Assembly: GCA_019096065.1 (NCBI GenBank)
Contig: JAGUCH010000003.1
Coordinates: 10,478,001-10,542,000, forward strand
DNA length: 64,000 bases
Direction: 5' to 3'
DNA from: Paracyclopina nana
Taxonomy: Eukaryota; Arthropoda; Copepoda; Cyclopoida; Cyclopettidae
The notes beneath the pieces were generated by a model, which was not told where the DNA came from, searched no databases, and saw only the letters and a program-made list of their open reading frames with translations. This document shows positions 1 to 12,200 of the stretch, piece by piece. Numbering within the stretch: position 1 is the stretch's first letter; each line of letters begins with the position of its first letter. The position numbers were made by a program, and so were the translations under genes.

Positions 1-408
1 CGCAGTTAAGTAGACTAAAGCTGCCATGGGAGAGCGCGCGCGCGCTTCTCCGCGCACTCGTTCCTTTGTTACAAATTTAATGTATTTAAGACTTGCTATA
101 CCAAAGAAAAGCAATTTTAAAAACTTCTAACCTTCGCTTTAAAGTCACGTTTCCTGCTTGTGCCATTTGCTGGCAGCTTTCTAATTTTCAGAAAGCTAAA
201 TAGCAATTATTAGTGTTTTCCAGGTATGAAGACTTGAGGATTATTTTTTGAAAGGTTGCACCGTTAAAGGTACGTTTTGCCATTAATTAGTATTTTTTCC
301 TGAAAAAAAGAGTACTTTCGTTTTCCCATTATAAAGGAATGGACAAATAACCAATCATATATGCTTGTATTAGGAAACTACTTTTTTTAAAAAAGATGGT
401 AATTGAAG
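1..408. other. Non-coding flank, no gene seen
   Basis: AT-rich sequence downstream of the DUF268 gene, with a short CG-rich patch near 36-60. I see no coding region, RNA gene or repeat pair here. Confidence 0.6.
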
Positions 409-414
409 ATTTAT
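409..414 (-). terminator. Polyadenylation signal overlapping the DUF268 stop codon
   Basis: AATAAA on the minus strand contains the TAA stop. If used, the 3' UTR would be only 10-30 nt. It is the only canonical hexamer I noticed near the stop; use is inferred. Confidence 0.45.
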
Positions 415-1631
415 TGCCTTTTCTCAACTACAATGGTAGGCTGGTAGCAATAATCACATTCCTGGGAAAATAGGGAAAAATCCAGGTCAGAGTACACTTG
501 GTTCCAGTTGGCAAACAAGTGGGCATACATGAGAGGTCCATAGATCCTGTGGCTGTTAAAGATGACCTTGTCTGGTCCAGAAGGAACTCCGATTAAAGCT
601 TTGGCCCTTGGCTTCAGTATGCACCAAGATTTGGCCATGCCAATTAAATCTCCCCAAGGATTTAAACTGTCTCCATACCTGGATAGATAGATTCAAATAT
701 TGGCGTTTTTGCCCTATTTTTGGCTCTTTTCCAAGTACTGCGTCTACCTGCCGAGACCAGAATGCTCCAATGAGGAATATGAAACAAGACCATCGAAAAG
801 AGGCAAAGTTCCTTGCAGGTATTTCTCGTTCATGTCAAAGGTGGTCATAACTTCAATTTTGGGGTGAGCACTGGCAATTTTGACATAATCCACTGAGGTC
901 ACTTTTTTGGCTCCTTTACTTAGCAAGATCATTTCAATCCAAGGAGATTGGGAGCCAAGCACCAAAATGTGCTTGTCTTTCACCTCGAAATGAGAGTCGA
1001 TCATTTGCTCAATTTCTTCTACTGCAGCCCTTCCATAGAAGCCTGCAATAGCGTTTTTCCACTTATAGTATACCACTTTAAAATTGGTAATTTTTGGCAA
1101 TTTACCATGCAAGGTACCCTCGTTAATTCGCCGTTCGAGTGTTTCGAACATTTCCATCGTCCAATTTGAAAAGTGAGTCGAACCTTTCGAGTCGTCGCGA
1201 TAATAGTAATCAATTTGGACTTGGCCGTTATAACCGTAATCGTGGTATAACCATTTTGGTATACGCATTGGAGGCTCGTCAAATTGGCCGGGTGTGTCGA
1301 TACCGTGATTTTCAAAAAGGGCCTGGCAGTTGACCTTTTTCGAAATTTGATCGAAATAACGGCCCTTGTCTCCTTTTCTTTCGGATGTATCGCAAATTTC
1401 CCCACATGACTCTTTGATGGAAGCCAAATTCGTCTTCAAATTTTGGTAGATTTCCTGGCTGGTCAACTTTTTTGGTGGTTTGCCATTTTGCTCGTCTTCA
1501 AAATGAGCCGAGTATTTCTGCCTTACTTTGGAGATGCTCTCATCATCTGTGTGGAAATACTGGTTAATGTCAATTGTTGACTGGGCAACATGGCCGCAAA
1601 AAAGGGCGAAATGCAGCGCAGCCAACTGCAT
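411..1631 (-). CDS. DUF268 family secreted SAM-methyltransferase-like protein, two exons
   Basis: Exons are 748..1631 and 411..678 (complement), 1,152 nt, 383 aa, joined across a 69-nt GT-AG intron in phase 2. The join restores a continuous reading through the family's conserved stretch SLEHSGLGR-YGDSLNPWGD. The start is the ATG at 1631, giving a hydrophobic N-terminus (MQLAALHFALFCGHVAQS) that looks like a signal peptide. A TTG lies just upstream in frame but is not used as a start here. Residues about 221-250 (HILVLGSQSPW then GAKKVTSVDY) form a Rossmann-type SAM-binding strand-loop-helix-strand. Residues about 284-325 hold the SSLEH and LKPRAKALIGVP parts typical of DUF268 (Pfam PF03269, known from nematodes and other invertebrates). 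Substrate and reaction are unknown. The polyadenylation hexamer AATAAA overlaps the stop codon. Family assignment is from recognised motifs; enzymatic activity is inference. Confidence 0.88.
679..747 (-). other. 69-nt intron of the DUF268 gene
   Basis: On the minus strand the exon ends GGCAG, followed by a GTAGAC donor, and the acceptor is TCTATCCAG. Both flanking exons share one protein frame only if this segment is removed. An in-frame stop lies immediately inside the intron, so the unspliced message would truncate the protein before its conserved GD motif. Confidence 0.88.
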
Positions 1632-3008
1632 TTTGATCAAATGGTTACTGAAGAAAACACCTGAGTAATCTTGCTATCTACCTGTGAAAAATAAGTCACC
1701 TGGTCAACAAATCATTACTGTATATATTAGGAAACGCGCTTGCTTGCTACGTAACCTTATAAATATCACTTAAACATAAATCTCAATTTTTGTCAGATTT
1801 TAAGCTAAGGCAACAAGAGGTACATAACTTTTTCTCAGATTTGGTATACTCTACTATACCAAAGGATGTAGGAAATTAGCAATTAAAGAAAAAAAACCAT
1901 TTTTTTTTTTGTCTGAAAACAATTTTTGATCAGAAACTCTGTTACTACATGAAAATTGAGTTCTCTTTTTGTCAGAATACTAAACTTTTTGCCAGGTATT
2001 ACCTAGAATATCAAGGTTTTCAGAAATTCGAGTGCTTCCTCTTAATAATTCTCCATTTTGTGAATAATTAAGTCAAAGTGGAGAGTCATATATACCAACT
2101 AATCGACTCTTCTTTTTACTAATGATCTTTGGTGCTTTCAATTACCACTCATTTCCGAGGCAACATCAAGACATCAACCAAATCAAAAGAAGCAATGAAG
2201 AATGGTCGATCATCATTTCAGGTGAAATTGTGTATGAATGAGATGCATCACGACGTCACTTAGCATGCTCGTCATTTCCAGCAATTTGTGTCTACTTCTC
2301 CCCGATAACCGATTTATAAGCCAATAGAATCAGAAATTTTCGCCTTTTCTCCTCCTACTGAAAACCAGGATTTTTTAACATCTTTCCCATATAACGAAGC
2401 CGCAACTTTTACGCGTGAAATGCGTGTATTTCCGTGATGAAATTCGATTAGAACCTCTGTAATTTCATATCTTGGCAGCCGCGGCATATTACTGATAAAA
2501 TAGGAGGCTTTCTAAGCGTTTCAAGGCCTATTTATCCATATTTTTACCAATGCTCGTGACGCGCTCCTAGCATTATTTGCTTTTTATGATTATAGCAAAT
2601 GGCTAAAAGCACTCATCAAAAGTATCTTGAATAGAAATCCTCCTAAATCCTCCTCTTATTCGCTATGAATCAACCAAAAAGATAAGTATTATATTAGACT
2701 AAACACACTAAAAAATTCATATGCCTAATTTGTCCCAAATTTGCTATTTGGCCAGCTGCGCACTTGATGACGTCACTCTTTTGAATTATTCATTTTTTAA
2801 GTATTTCTTCGGCCTGCATTCGATTTTGAAAAAACACTTGAAAGCCAATTACAATCATTCTATTTTTCATACTCGAGTTCAATTCATTAGGAGAGAAACC
2901 AGAAGCTCCGAAAAACAATCTTGGACCACTTGAGACCCAGACAGAACTGCATTGCCACTAAATCAGCCCAAAAATGCAATTTTCAGAATTGAACCAAGTT
3001 TGGTATCA
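1632..3008. other. Intergenic interval between the DUF268 and Ig receptor genes
   Basis: Lies 5' of the DUF268 gene and 3' of the receptor gene, both on the minus strand. It should contain the DUF268 promoter and 5' UTR. A possible 5'-UTR splice acceptor (TTTCTTCAG) lies about 10-20 nt before the ATG. A perfect CRE octamer is at 2768-2775. No open frame here has coding character. Confidence 0.55.
2768..2775. promoter_or_regulatory. CRE-like palindrome TGACGTCA
   Basis: Exact match to the CREB/ATF octamer. A second exact copy is at 3049-3056, 281 bp away. An exact palindromic 8-mer twice in 300 bp is suggestive but not proof of function. Confidence 0.35.
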
Positions 3009-3028
3009 CAAGAGGAATAATGCACTCT

Positions 3029-3034
3029 TTTATT
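3029..3034 (-). terminator. Polyadenylation signal of the Ig receptor gene
   Basis: AATAAA on the minus strand, about 67 nt past the TGA stop at 3101-3103. This is the nearest canonical signal and implies a 3' UTR of roughly 90 nt. Confidence 0.6.
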
Positions 3035-3048
3035 TGTATTATTGATGG

Positions 3049-3056
3049 TGACGTCA
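3049..3056. promoter_or_regulatory. Second CRE-like palindrome TGACGTCA
   Basis: Exact CREB/ATF octamer, falling in the predicted 3' UTR of the Ig receptor between its stop codon and its AATAAA. It could serve the downstream DUF268 gene or be chance. Confidence 0.3.
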
Positions 3057-3100
3057 TCACGTAAATATTAAATTAGACAAGCTCATGATGTTTGCAACAA

Positions 3101-3268
3101 TCATCTTCCAATGGTGCCATACCGTTTGGCCATTTCTTCTTTTTTGGTCTGGGCTGCATTTCGACTGGTCTGAGTGTAGCTTACAGGTCCGTAAGCGTAG
3201 AGATCGCGGTAATCCGAGTCGGCATAGATCAGGTCTTCGTCCCCTTGGCTGGGCATCGGTTGGAAGGC
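3101..3268 (-). CDS. Exon 25: C-terminus of the Ig receptor
   Basis: Acceptor TTTTGCAG, then 55 codons and TGA. It carries a tyrosine-rich segment (DLIYADSDYRDLYAYGPVSY) and ends AKRYGTIGR. This reads as a conserved signalling tail, which is why I accept the unusually short 46-nt intron before it. Confidence 0.75.
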   Translation of the reverse strand, partial: AFQPMPSQGDEDLIYADSDYRDLYAYGPVSYTQTSRNAAQTKKEEMAKRYGTIGR

Positions 3269-6200
3269 CTGCAAAATGATGTCACAAGGATCACACGTCA
3301 ATCTCTTTGCCCACATTGCTGCCATTGTTGAACTTTAATATGGCATAATCTGTGCTATTGTTAGTATGAGCCGCCGGCCTCAGATTATTTATTGGGCCTC
3401 GATAGAGGCTGTTTCTGTGGTGCATTTGGTGGTGTTGGTAATTGTTGTGGTACGGGTCGTGGTGGAAGTTATTTTTCTTGTTATTGTAGGTGAGGTTGTG
3501 GTGTTGGTAGGAGGACGAGGACACCTGGCCGGACACAGTGGGCAGCATTTCGGCCAAGGGCGAGGCCGCCGTCGTCGTCGCATTCGAATGTCTGGGTAAA
3601 CTCGCATGTTGGATACTCGAGCCTCGGCCTGAACTCGAGCTCGTGTTGCTCCCATATCGGTAGCCATTCGCGGCTATTTGGGCAGTAGTCAAAGGGAGGC
3701 CCACATTGATGGTCGACGGGTCCAGTGGGGTCACTGCAGAGACCGTCAGGCCCTGAAATTCGTATTAGTAAGGTGTTAGAACGGCACAACACGAACACAA
3801 GACCCAACCATAATTTTGATTTTCAAGCTTCAATGATATACAGTCTGTCCGTTCAAAATTGGACGGTACGGGAATCTCAACTTTGTGTCACATATTAAAG
3901 AAATACAGGACTTTTAAAAGACATCGATGGAAAGATTGATCCTTTTTCCATCTTTTTGTAAAAAAAGAAAAAAACAATTTAAACGGGAAAAAACCGGGAA
4001 ATTTCAATTTTCCCAAGGCAACTAAGTAAATTGTCAGAAAATGAACTGATTCATCATTTATTTTTTGCTATCACGCGGAATTCTTATTAATATTTTTCAT
4101 TTTGTCAGAAAACAAAAAACTTGTCCAAAGGTTCAAGTTTTCCAACGATACCCATTATGCCTCGAAATTCATGAATGCATAACACAAACTTTTGATTCCC
4201 GCAACGTCCAATTTTGAACGGTCAGACTGTAGATCATCTTGTGAGGGCCAATATTTTCTGGTTGGGAACTTTGCAGATTAATGTGAGTAAAAAGACAAAG
4301 GACGAGGCAGTTCTTCAAAATTGCCTCAAAAGCAGGAAAAGTCAACGTTTTGGCATTTAGAAAGCATTTTTTCGACAATTAAGGAAAAAAACGAACCTGA
4401 GCCTCTAAACTGAGGGCATGCCTTAGTGGGTATAACAACGAGGAACTTTCAACTACTTGAGGTCTTTTTGCTGTTACAGGAGGTGGCGAGGATCCACTAC
4501 GTCTTTGCGGAGTGACCTTGGCCTCGTCATCGGCCTCGGAGTCGACCTCAGCCTCGGCCAAATCCAAGCCGACGGATCGGTCCTCGAATGACTCGCTCAA
4601 ATGCCTGATGCGGTTGGGAATGCGGAGTGAGGCGTATTGGGGGTTGCCACGCGGCTGCGCAATCATGGCCTCGTCGACCTCGACGACCATGCTTTCGAGG
4701 TCGTCTTTATTGATGCTGCGGCCTCGACGACGCAAAGATCCGAACCAAGCGGCTCGTTTGGAGGGCATGATGCTTTTCTTGGCTTGGTCATTCGAGGAGG
4801 ACGATTCCGAGGCCGTGGAGGCTGAGGACGGCGAGGGCCGATTGGAGATGCCAAAAGGGCCCACTTGGCTACGCGTCGATCCGTAGCCAGAGGATCCGTT
4901 TTGGCTGAGCTGACTAGATGGTCTACTTGTGCTACTTTGCATATTAGTAGTGGAGGATATCACATGGAGGCCGGCTGGCTCTTCCTGAACAATCACGGGT
5001 ACAGCGTGCACAGCCAAAACGTGATTAGGAAACATCTACGCAAACGAAAAAAAAAGTGGAAAATAAAATGAAAAACAAAGCCATCCGGAGGAGTTGCAGC
5101 CATTCCGGATTTGTATGTAGGTGTTGGGTTCAAACGTTTTTTCTCGAGTCTAACCTGTTTGTGAGGCTGTTGAGGCTTCATTCCATGAAAAGGGAGATTC
5201 TCGTAGAAGCCATTGTCCCCTGGGTATCCGCTATCCGGGCTGCTTTTGTTCGCATGCTGCCCATTCACGTCTACAATGTCACCAAAAAAGGACGGACATT
5301 AATCATACTGAAGATCTCAATCAACTTGAATGCTACGCTGTGTTATGTATGTAGTTGTGAACTTACTTTGCTTTCGTTTTGGCTTGGCAACTTTGGCAGT
5401 TGCTGTGGAGGCCGCTGAAATTGGGGCTGATGCCGTTGCAGTGGCATTATTTTCCGCCGTTTCAGCATCTAAATTGGGTGGGACACACAAAAAAGGAAAA
5501 AAAAGCATAAAAAAGCCATGCAGACGCAGACAAAAAAAGTAGGAAAATTACTGTTGTTGTCCTCCTCCTCAGAGTTCAGCTTAGTCTGCATGATGTCACT
5601 CGTTGAGGTTCCTCGTGCCACTTTTTGGACGGTGGTAGTCGATTCCGGATCTTCCTTGCGAGCTCCGTAGGTGAATCCGGAGATTTCCCCATTATTGTTG
5701 CTGTTATTCAGCACATGCAAGCCATTCACGTGGACATGCACACCTGGCCTAATTGGCCATTTATGCACGGGTTTCTCGTCCTCAGGTGAATTGTCAGCAG
5801 CCATTTCCTCGAATTTGTCACTGTCATTCGTGGTCGTGCTGTGGCCTTCTGAGCTGCTGAGTTTCAAACAAAAACCACGTAAAGCAACCAAAACACAGCA
5901 AATTATAAAAGTAAACAGAAAAATCATGCACCATGCTTATCTATGTCTGTGAATGTGTGTGTAAGAGAAAATACAGAGAAAATACAGCTACGCTACTGAC
6001 AAAGTGCTTAGAGTGAGAAAAATACCTGCGAGGTACTCGACAGAAGGAGAATAATAACGGAACGACGATGGAGACACTTCATACGAATTTAGGTTATAAT
6101 TAGTGCCTCGATTCAAGAGAGTTTTCGATTGAGCTGCTGGACGATGATGATGCTGATGAAGTTGGTATTGCTGCTGAGGACGTCTTTGGATCGTCGTTGG

Positions 6201-9200
6201 TCGAGTTAGGTCATTTTGGGTGAGAGAGGGCCCAAAGAGGTGACCACGTGACAAGAGGATTCTTCATGTATATACGGATTAATTAGTAATGGCATTACAC
6301 ATTTAAGCAGGGAAATTTGGGAGAGTGATCAGAAGCACTAACACCATCAACATTGTGACCTCGGCCTCCGGATTGACCTCTGGAAGAATTTCTCATGTTT
6401 GCTCTTAACATATTGCCAATTTGGAAGAGACTCACTGAAGACAACCAACACTCTTGGCAAAAACCCCAAGAAGAATATGCAAAAGCAGCCAAACTGTCTC
6501 AAAACGTTGACTACTTACTCGTGAGTAGAATGGATAGCAGCTAATTGAGGCCCATACAAATTCACCACAAACCTCTGATACGTGCTTAAATCAAATAGCA
6601 AATAGGTTACCCTTGGAAAGGAGTGGAGTAAAGTAGAAGTAAAGATGGTGTTAGTGCTTTTCTGAGACCTCAATGAAAATTATCATCACCAAGAAGAATT
6701 TTGGAGGAAGAAGAGTGACCACGATGAAAAGAGTGATTTGTTACGAGAATAGTAGTAGTAATAGTACAGTGGTGCACCTCAATAAGAGAGACTCCATATA
6801 AAAAGATATGGAAACGAAGAACAACACCAGCTATTTTGTCTAGTGCTAAGTAAAAGCCAACTTACTTCTCGCGTTCCTCCATATCCTGGTGGTTAGTATC
6901 TGTGTGTGTGTAAAAAATATACAATATGAAAAATCATCACACTTTGCAAAAAAGGGCGGAGTTTTCGGAGGAAATACATCCGGAAAATCTGGATTTTTTT
7001 GTTAGAAAGCAAATTTGCTTACACTTTTCGAGTGGCTTTCGTCGTCGACAAATGAGGATGACAGCCACGATGACAATCAAAATGGCGACAACGCAAGCCG
7101 CAATCACAGCCACGATAATGATGATGTTGGCCCCGCCCATGGCCTTGAGAAGGCCAACGCCTTGGACCTGGATCTCGCATGGCACTCCGGCTCCGATGGA
7201 GTTGTTGGCCAAGCAGAAATAAGTGCCGAAGCTCGCCTCGATCGCATCCAACATGAGGACACTTTGAAGGCCGTCACTCGTGAAGTCAGACAAGGCCAGG
7301 CTGGAATTTGCAGCCTTTGACCAAGCGAAGCGCACATCTTTGGCCGGATTGGCCTTGGCCTCGCATGTCAGCATGATTTGGCCTTCGTATTCTCCCTGCG
7401 AAATGCCGCATTCTGGCTGGACTGCAATTCACACAAAGAAAATTATGTACACTCACAAAATTATATGCGCGTTCTCATATTCACGAGGCAGAGCTCTGAG
7501 AAGTTAAGCAAGGCTCTTTGGAAGTCAATAGCTCAGTAATAGTTGAGCCGATTGGATCCAAACTTTCAGAAAATTTCAGCGGGACTTTTTGCAACCAACA
7601 AAAAACCATGATCATCCGAGGCCGCTTATCAGTCATTTTTTTTTAAAAAGGCGTGTAAAATGCAAGGCTGCTTTGCTCTACAATTATAGGAGGCAAATGG
7701 TGGCCTCCAATAATCGGTCTTCATCTAGTTGAATTTCCGACAAATCTGTCCAAGTTTGGCTCCAATCAGCTCATCTATTGCTGATCTGCTAGCTTCCAAA
7801 GAGCCTTGCTTAGCTTCAACAAGCTTAGCTGGATGAATATGAGAACGCGCTCATTCTAAGTCGCATTACATAGGACATCGAATTTGGTGGCGATCCTGGA
7901 TGAGCCATGCCTGTTTTCGGCCACACACGTGTATTCTCCGGCTTGGTGTCGACCGATGCCCTTGTCGAAGAAGAGCAAATTGTCGGTGCCAACAACTTCG
8001 TTATTGAATCTCCAGACATAATTAGCTTGAGGATATGCTTCAGCAGTGCACAATATCTTCTCGGGGCTCGAGCCCTCGCGCACACTGACATGAGACTCGG
8101 ATATCTCGATATTTTCCGGGGGATCTGGAAAAAGACACACATATCGTCGTCACACATGGAGATGATCCAACCAATAATGATATTACATTCCACCCTGAAG
8201 TACGTGGTGCTGCTGACACCCTCGGCATTGCTGTGATAATCCGACATTTGCCAAGATTTGCTTTGACACGTGTAGTTAGCGTTGTCAATAATGCGGTCCA
8301 GTTTTCCGCCTGGCCACTTGTCAATATTGAAGTAGAGCGTGGAATAAATCGATTCAAAGTCGTTCTTCGCATAATCAGGCTCGCGTTCGCCATACATGAT
8401 TGTGTATCTCTCGTCGTCCTCGTTGATGGCCAGGCCATCCTTGAGCCAAATGATTTTGCACAGCGGAGAGCACTCCACCTAATTATCAAAAACTAATATG
8501 AAATAATTCGTATTGTCAGGGATATTCTATTTTACCTGGCAATCCAGGGAAAAGTTGGAAACTTCCGCCATGGCTCCAGTGTAGGGTGGCAGCCTCACTA
8601 TAAAAGTGGGCGGAGCTGGAAGCAAAAATTAGAGATCGATATATGCATATACTTTTATATTGGAAAACTTTTAGCTAGATGCACTTTTCGCAATTGTACA
8701 GCTCAAATAATGCAGGTTTCTCGCACCTATGACTTGGATGTTGATGAAATCCTGCTTTCCCTGTCCGACCTCGTTTTCGGCCACACACGAGATGTTGGCC
8801 TCGGTCTCGAGGGTCACGGGGTCGATGGTCCAGTTGAAAGAGGTGACGTCGTTGACCAAGTGACCTCCACGTTTCCAAATAAACTTGCTGGCCTCAGGCC
8901 TTCCGACCTCGTCAACACTGCAAGTGAGAGTTATGGCCTGGCCTTTCACCACCATCTCTGTGTCTTTGCTGATGAAGGCCCTCCCTGGAGGATCTGTAAG
9001 CAGATGTTTCATTTTCGAGCGGAGCGGACTGCCAACCGGAGGGAGTAAGCGAAATCAACATTTTTAGCATAAAAGGTCATTCAGAAAACTGGCAAAAGCC
9101 CTCAAATTACCAACATTAATCATTTATAAACTAATCAGTATTATAAGTTAACAAATCGCTTCTTTTGAAATAACCCAAGGCAAGATTATCTCATAAGCTT

Positions 9201-12200
9201 GTCAGGGCTTAATGTTAGAAAGTTAAGAACTGGACAACGTAGAAAAAACATGAGGCCTCCTAATGAAGGCCAGATTTCGAGGAGAGAAAAAGGTAATTAG
9301 GCGCCGGCAAACCTCCCAAGGGAAATCAGGCGGAATATACTCACAGAAAATCTCCAGCTCAGCTGGTTGCGAGAGGTCACTCCATCCGGCCTCGTTGGCG
9401 GCCTCGCACGAGTAATTGCCGTGGAACAGCTTTGAGACGTGTTCCAGCAGCAATTTGCTCGGGTCAATGTCGCACAAATCATCGCCACTTTTGTGCTGGC
9501 TCTTTTCGTTAGGGCAATCTGGCAGCTCTTTGAGCAGGTTGCCATCCATGTACCAGTTGACCCGTGTGAGCGTTTCCGGGAAGCCGGTCACGAGGTCGCA
9601 AAACAGCGTCACATTTCTCCGCTCCAACTCACTGATGGGCGACGGAGGGTCCATTCGCAGGGTGACACTCGGTTTGTCTGGGTTAAAACGGTTTATATAG
9701 TACTTGAGGACAGTGACACAGTTAGGGTTAACCAGTTCCCTTGCAAAGGCTTTTAAATACATACATAATTTTAGGGCAAACTTACAGTACACTGTGAGGA
9801 CAGCTGAGCTTTTGGAGTCGCTCACACCTATGGAGTTCTCCAGGACGCAAGTGTAAAGGCCAGCATCTTCGCGGCTGACAGATCGAATGACCAAGCTGGG
9901 CTGAGTGACGGTGGCGCCCTCATACCTCGTGCGGTTGGCAGCAACATCCAGCAGCTGACCATTGCGGTACCTAAATATAATAATAACAATATAATGTAAG
10001 CTGCAGCAGAATTTTTTCCGCAAACTTCCACCACCACGACCTCATCCAAGTTTCTGATATACTATTTGAGTTATCAAACTCGCAGCCTCAGCCTCGTTTA
10101 ACGCCTGACTTGGTAGCAAAGCAAAAGTTAGCATTATGCTCTTCAGGGCTAGGCTTTCACGAAAAAGTACTATTATATGTTGTATCTAATTACCAAAACA
10201 TGGCCTTGCTTTCAAGTAGACTCATCTGAAAAGCCTTTAGGGCCTTAGAGGCCGAAAACCGGATCAATACTTTTAGGGCCTCCTGCATGCCTAATAACCA
10301 GCAGCATGAAAACTGCATTCCAAAACTTATTCCTTAGCCTACATTATAACTGTAATGAAAATAATAATACCATCTGACTGAGGTCAACGAGGTCGGGTTG
10401 GCCTCATAGGTGCAGTAAATCATGACCTCACGAGTCTCATTGGTGGTGATATTATAGGGTGACACATTGACCACGGGAGGATCTGGAAGTTGAGGTTATT
10501 ACAATTACATATTTATGATATAAAACAAGGTTAACTCACATAGAACCGCGAGGTTGACCGAGGCTCGTTGAGGTTCCTCTCTGTAGTGATCAAGCACTTG
10601 ATTGTTAGCCTCACATGTGATCGATTCGCCATTTTCGAAGCGAGACGCGATGAAGGAGATGCGAGATTGGGTCTCATAAGTGTTGTCATCCTGCATAAAT
10701 TAACATAGTTTATATAACACCTATTAAGGTACCTTTGGCATGCAGGAAAGGGCAGGTTTTTCTTCCACGTGAAAGAAGAAAGTCAGCTATGTAGTATATT
10801 TTGACATAACTTTGACACACTCGTATCATATCAAGTGTGTTCGTGAAAAAGTTTGCCAAAAAAGAAGAAGAAGAAGAAGGAGATCTCTTTTGGTGCCAGC
10901 TCTTGAGATTTCCTTGACATGCAGCCGAATTTATGTGGACAGGTCACAACACACAATCAATTAGATATATATACCTGCTTGATAGTGAACTCAACCGGAA
11001 GTTTCTGCAACAGCGTAGCATTTTGGCAGAAATTGCAATTTGTGTAGTAGTAGAAAGGCAGGCAGCAGAGATAATAAGAGACTTTTTGTTGTAATTACAA
11101 TGTCTGGTGGGGTGTGAGTGCTTTTTTTAAGGTTCATATAATAAAAGCCGATATAGGAAGGAAGCAAATCAAGCTTGCACACGGATTACTTTTAAATGAC
11201 TCTTTACCTGCAAAGCAACTTGACCGGCGGGCTGCTCTGAAAACGGCCTTGACCCATTGAACCACGTGATGACAGCGGCTGGTCGGGCACCTTGCGTTCT
11301 ACAGAGTAAACTGACGACTGACCCATCTTCAGCTGGAGAATCAGCACCAATCACTTCAGTTCGATATGGACGTACTGCAACGAAAAAAGAGAACTTCTGA
11401 TCCAATCTCCAAAATGGGCCTCGCTCCATAGACCATACAAAGAAAGGCAGTTTTTTTGGGGGAAAAAGGGAATATTTTATATGCAAAAGAGCCAACTTTT
11501 GACTTACGATTGACATCAACTTGGACGGAAGTTGAAAGAGGCTGGTCTATGGCCTCGTTCTCGGCCTGACAGCTGAATTGAGATCCGAGGTCACCACGAG
11601 ATAACTTTATGCGAACCTCATTTCTGCCAGTGCCTGTGCCATCCTCTTCCTCAAAGGAGCTCGCTTTACCTGCACAGAAAATCGACCTATGCTTTATAAG
11701 AACTGAGAAGGAAAACGTGATGACATACCAGAAATGACACTAGAGCCGTTGTACCAAGTGACCCTCGGAATGGGTTTGCCTCCTCCGGACTCGCACACGA
11801 GCCGTAATTCGTGACCTTCATTGAAAGGCCCAATGATCTTGGTCGAGATGTCCCTGCCGTCCGAAGTTGACACATTCAGATACTTGGGCTCGGCTGAAAA
11901 AAAATAAAACACCTTAGAAATGGCAGCGCGCTTCTCCGCACAAGCTGATAATCAAAACAGATGAAATGGAAACATCATTACAAAATATAACGATGCACTT
12001 CTTCTAGAGACTTCAACCCTTGCTTACATTGTTGCCATAGGTCACTGCAAAGGTAGCAATTTGCGCGTCTGACTGGTTAATAGAGGCCATGCGAACAACT
12101 GCCAAATGAGAATGAGCAGCATGAGAACCTACTCGACCTTTTACTTGTTGTTGCCATTAAATGTCTCGCATTAGAAACTCGAGGAAAAGTGGCGGGAAGT

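Noticed and set aside
1632..1640. Upstream TTG as start of the DUF268 protein
   Set aside because: The ATG at 1631 gives a better signal peptide, and animal genes rarely start at TTG.
3366..3599. Plus-strand open frame rich in Val at the 3' end of the receptor
   Set aside because: Shadow of the His/Asn-rich exon 24 on the other strand.
6609..6675. Alternative small receptor exon
   Set aside because: Its phases cannot join exons 16 and 17 without breaking the frame.
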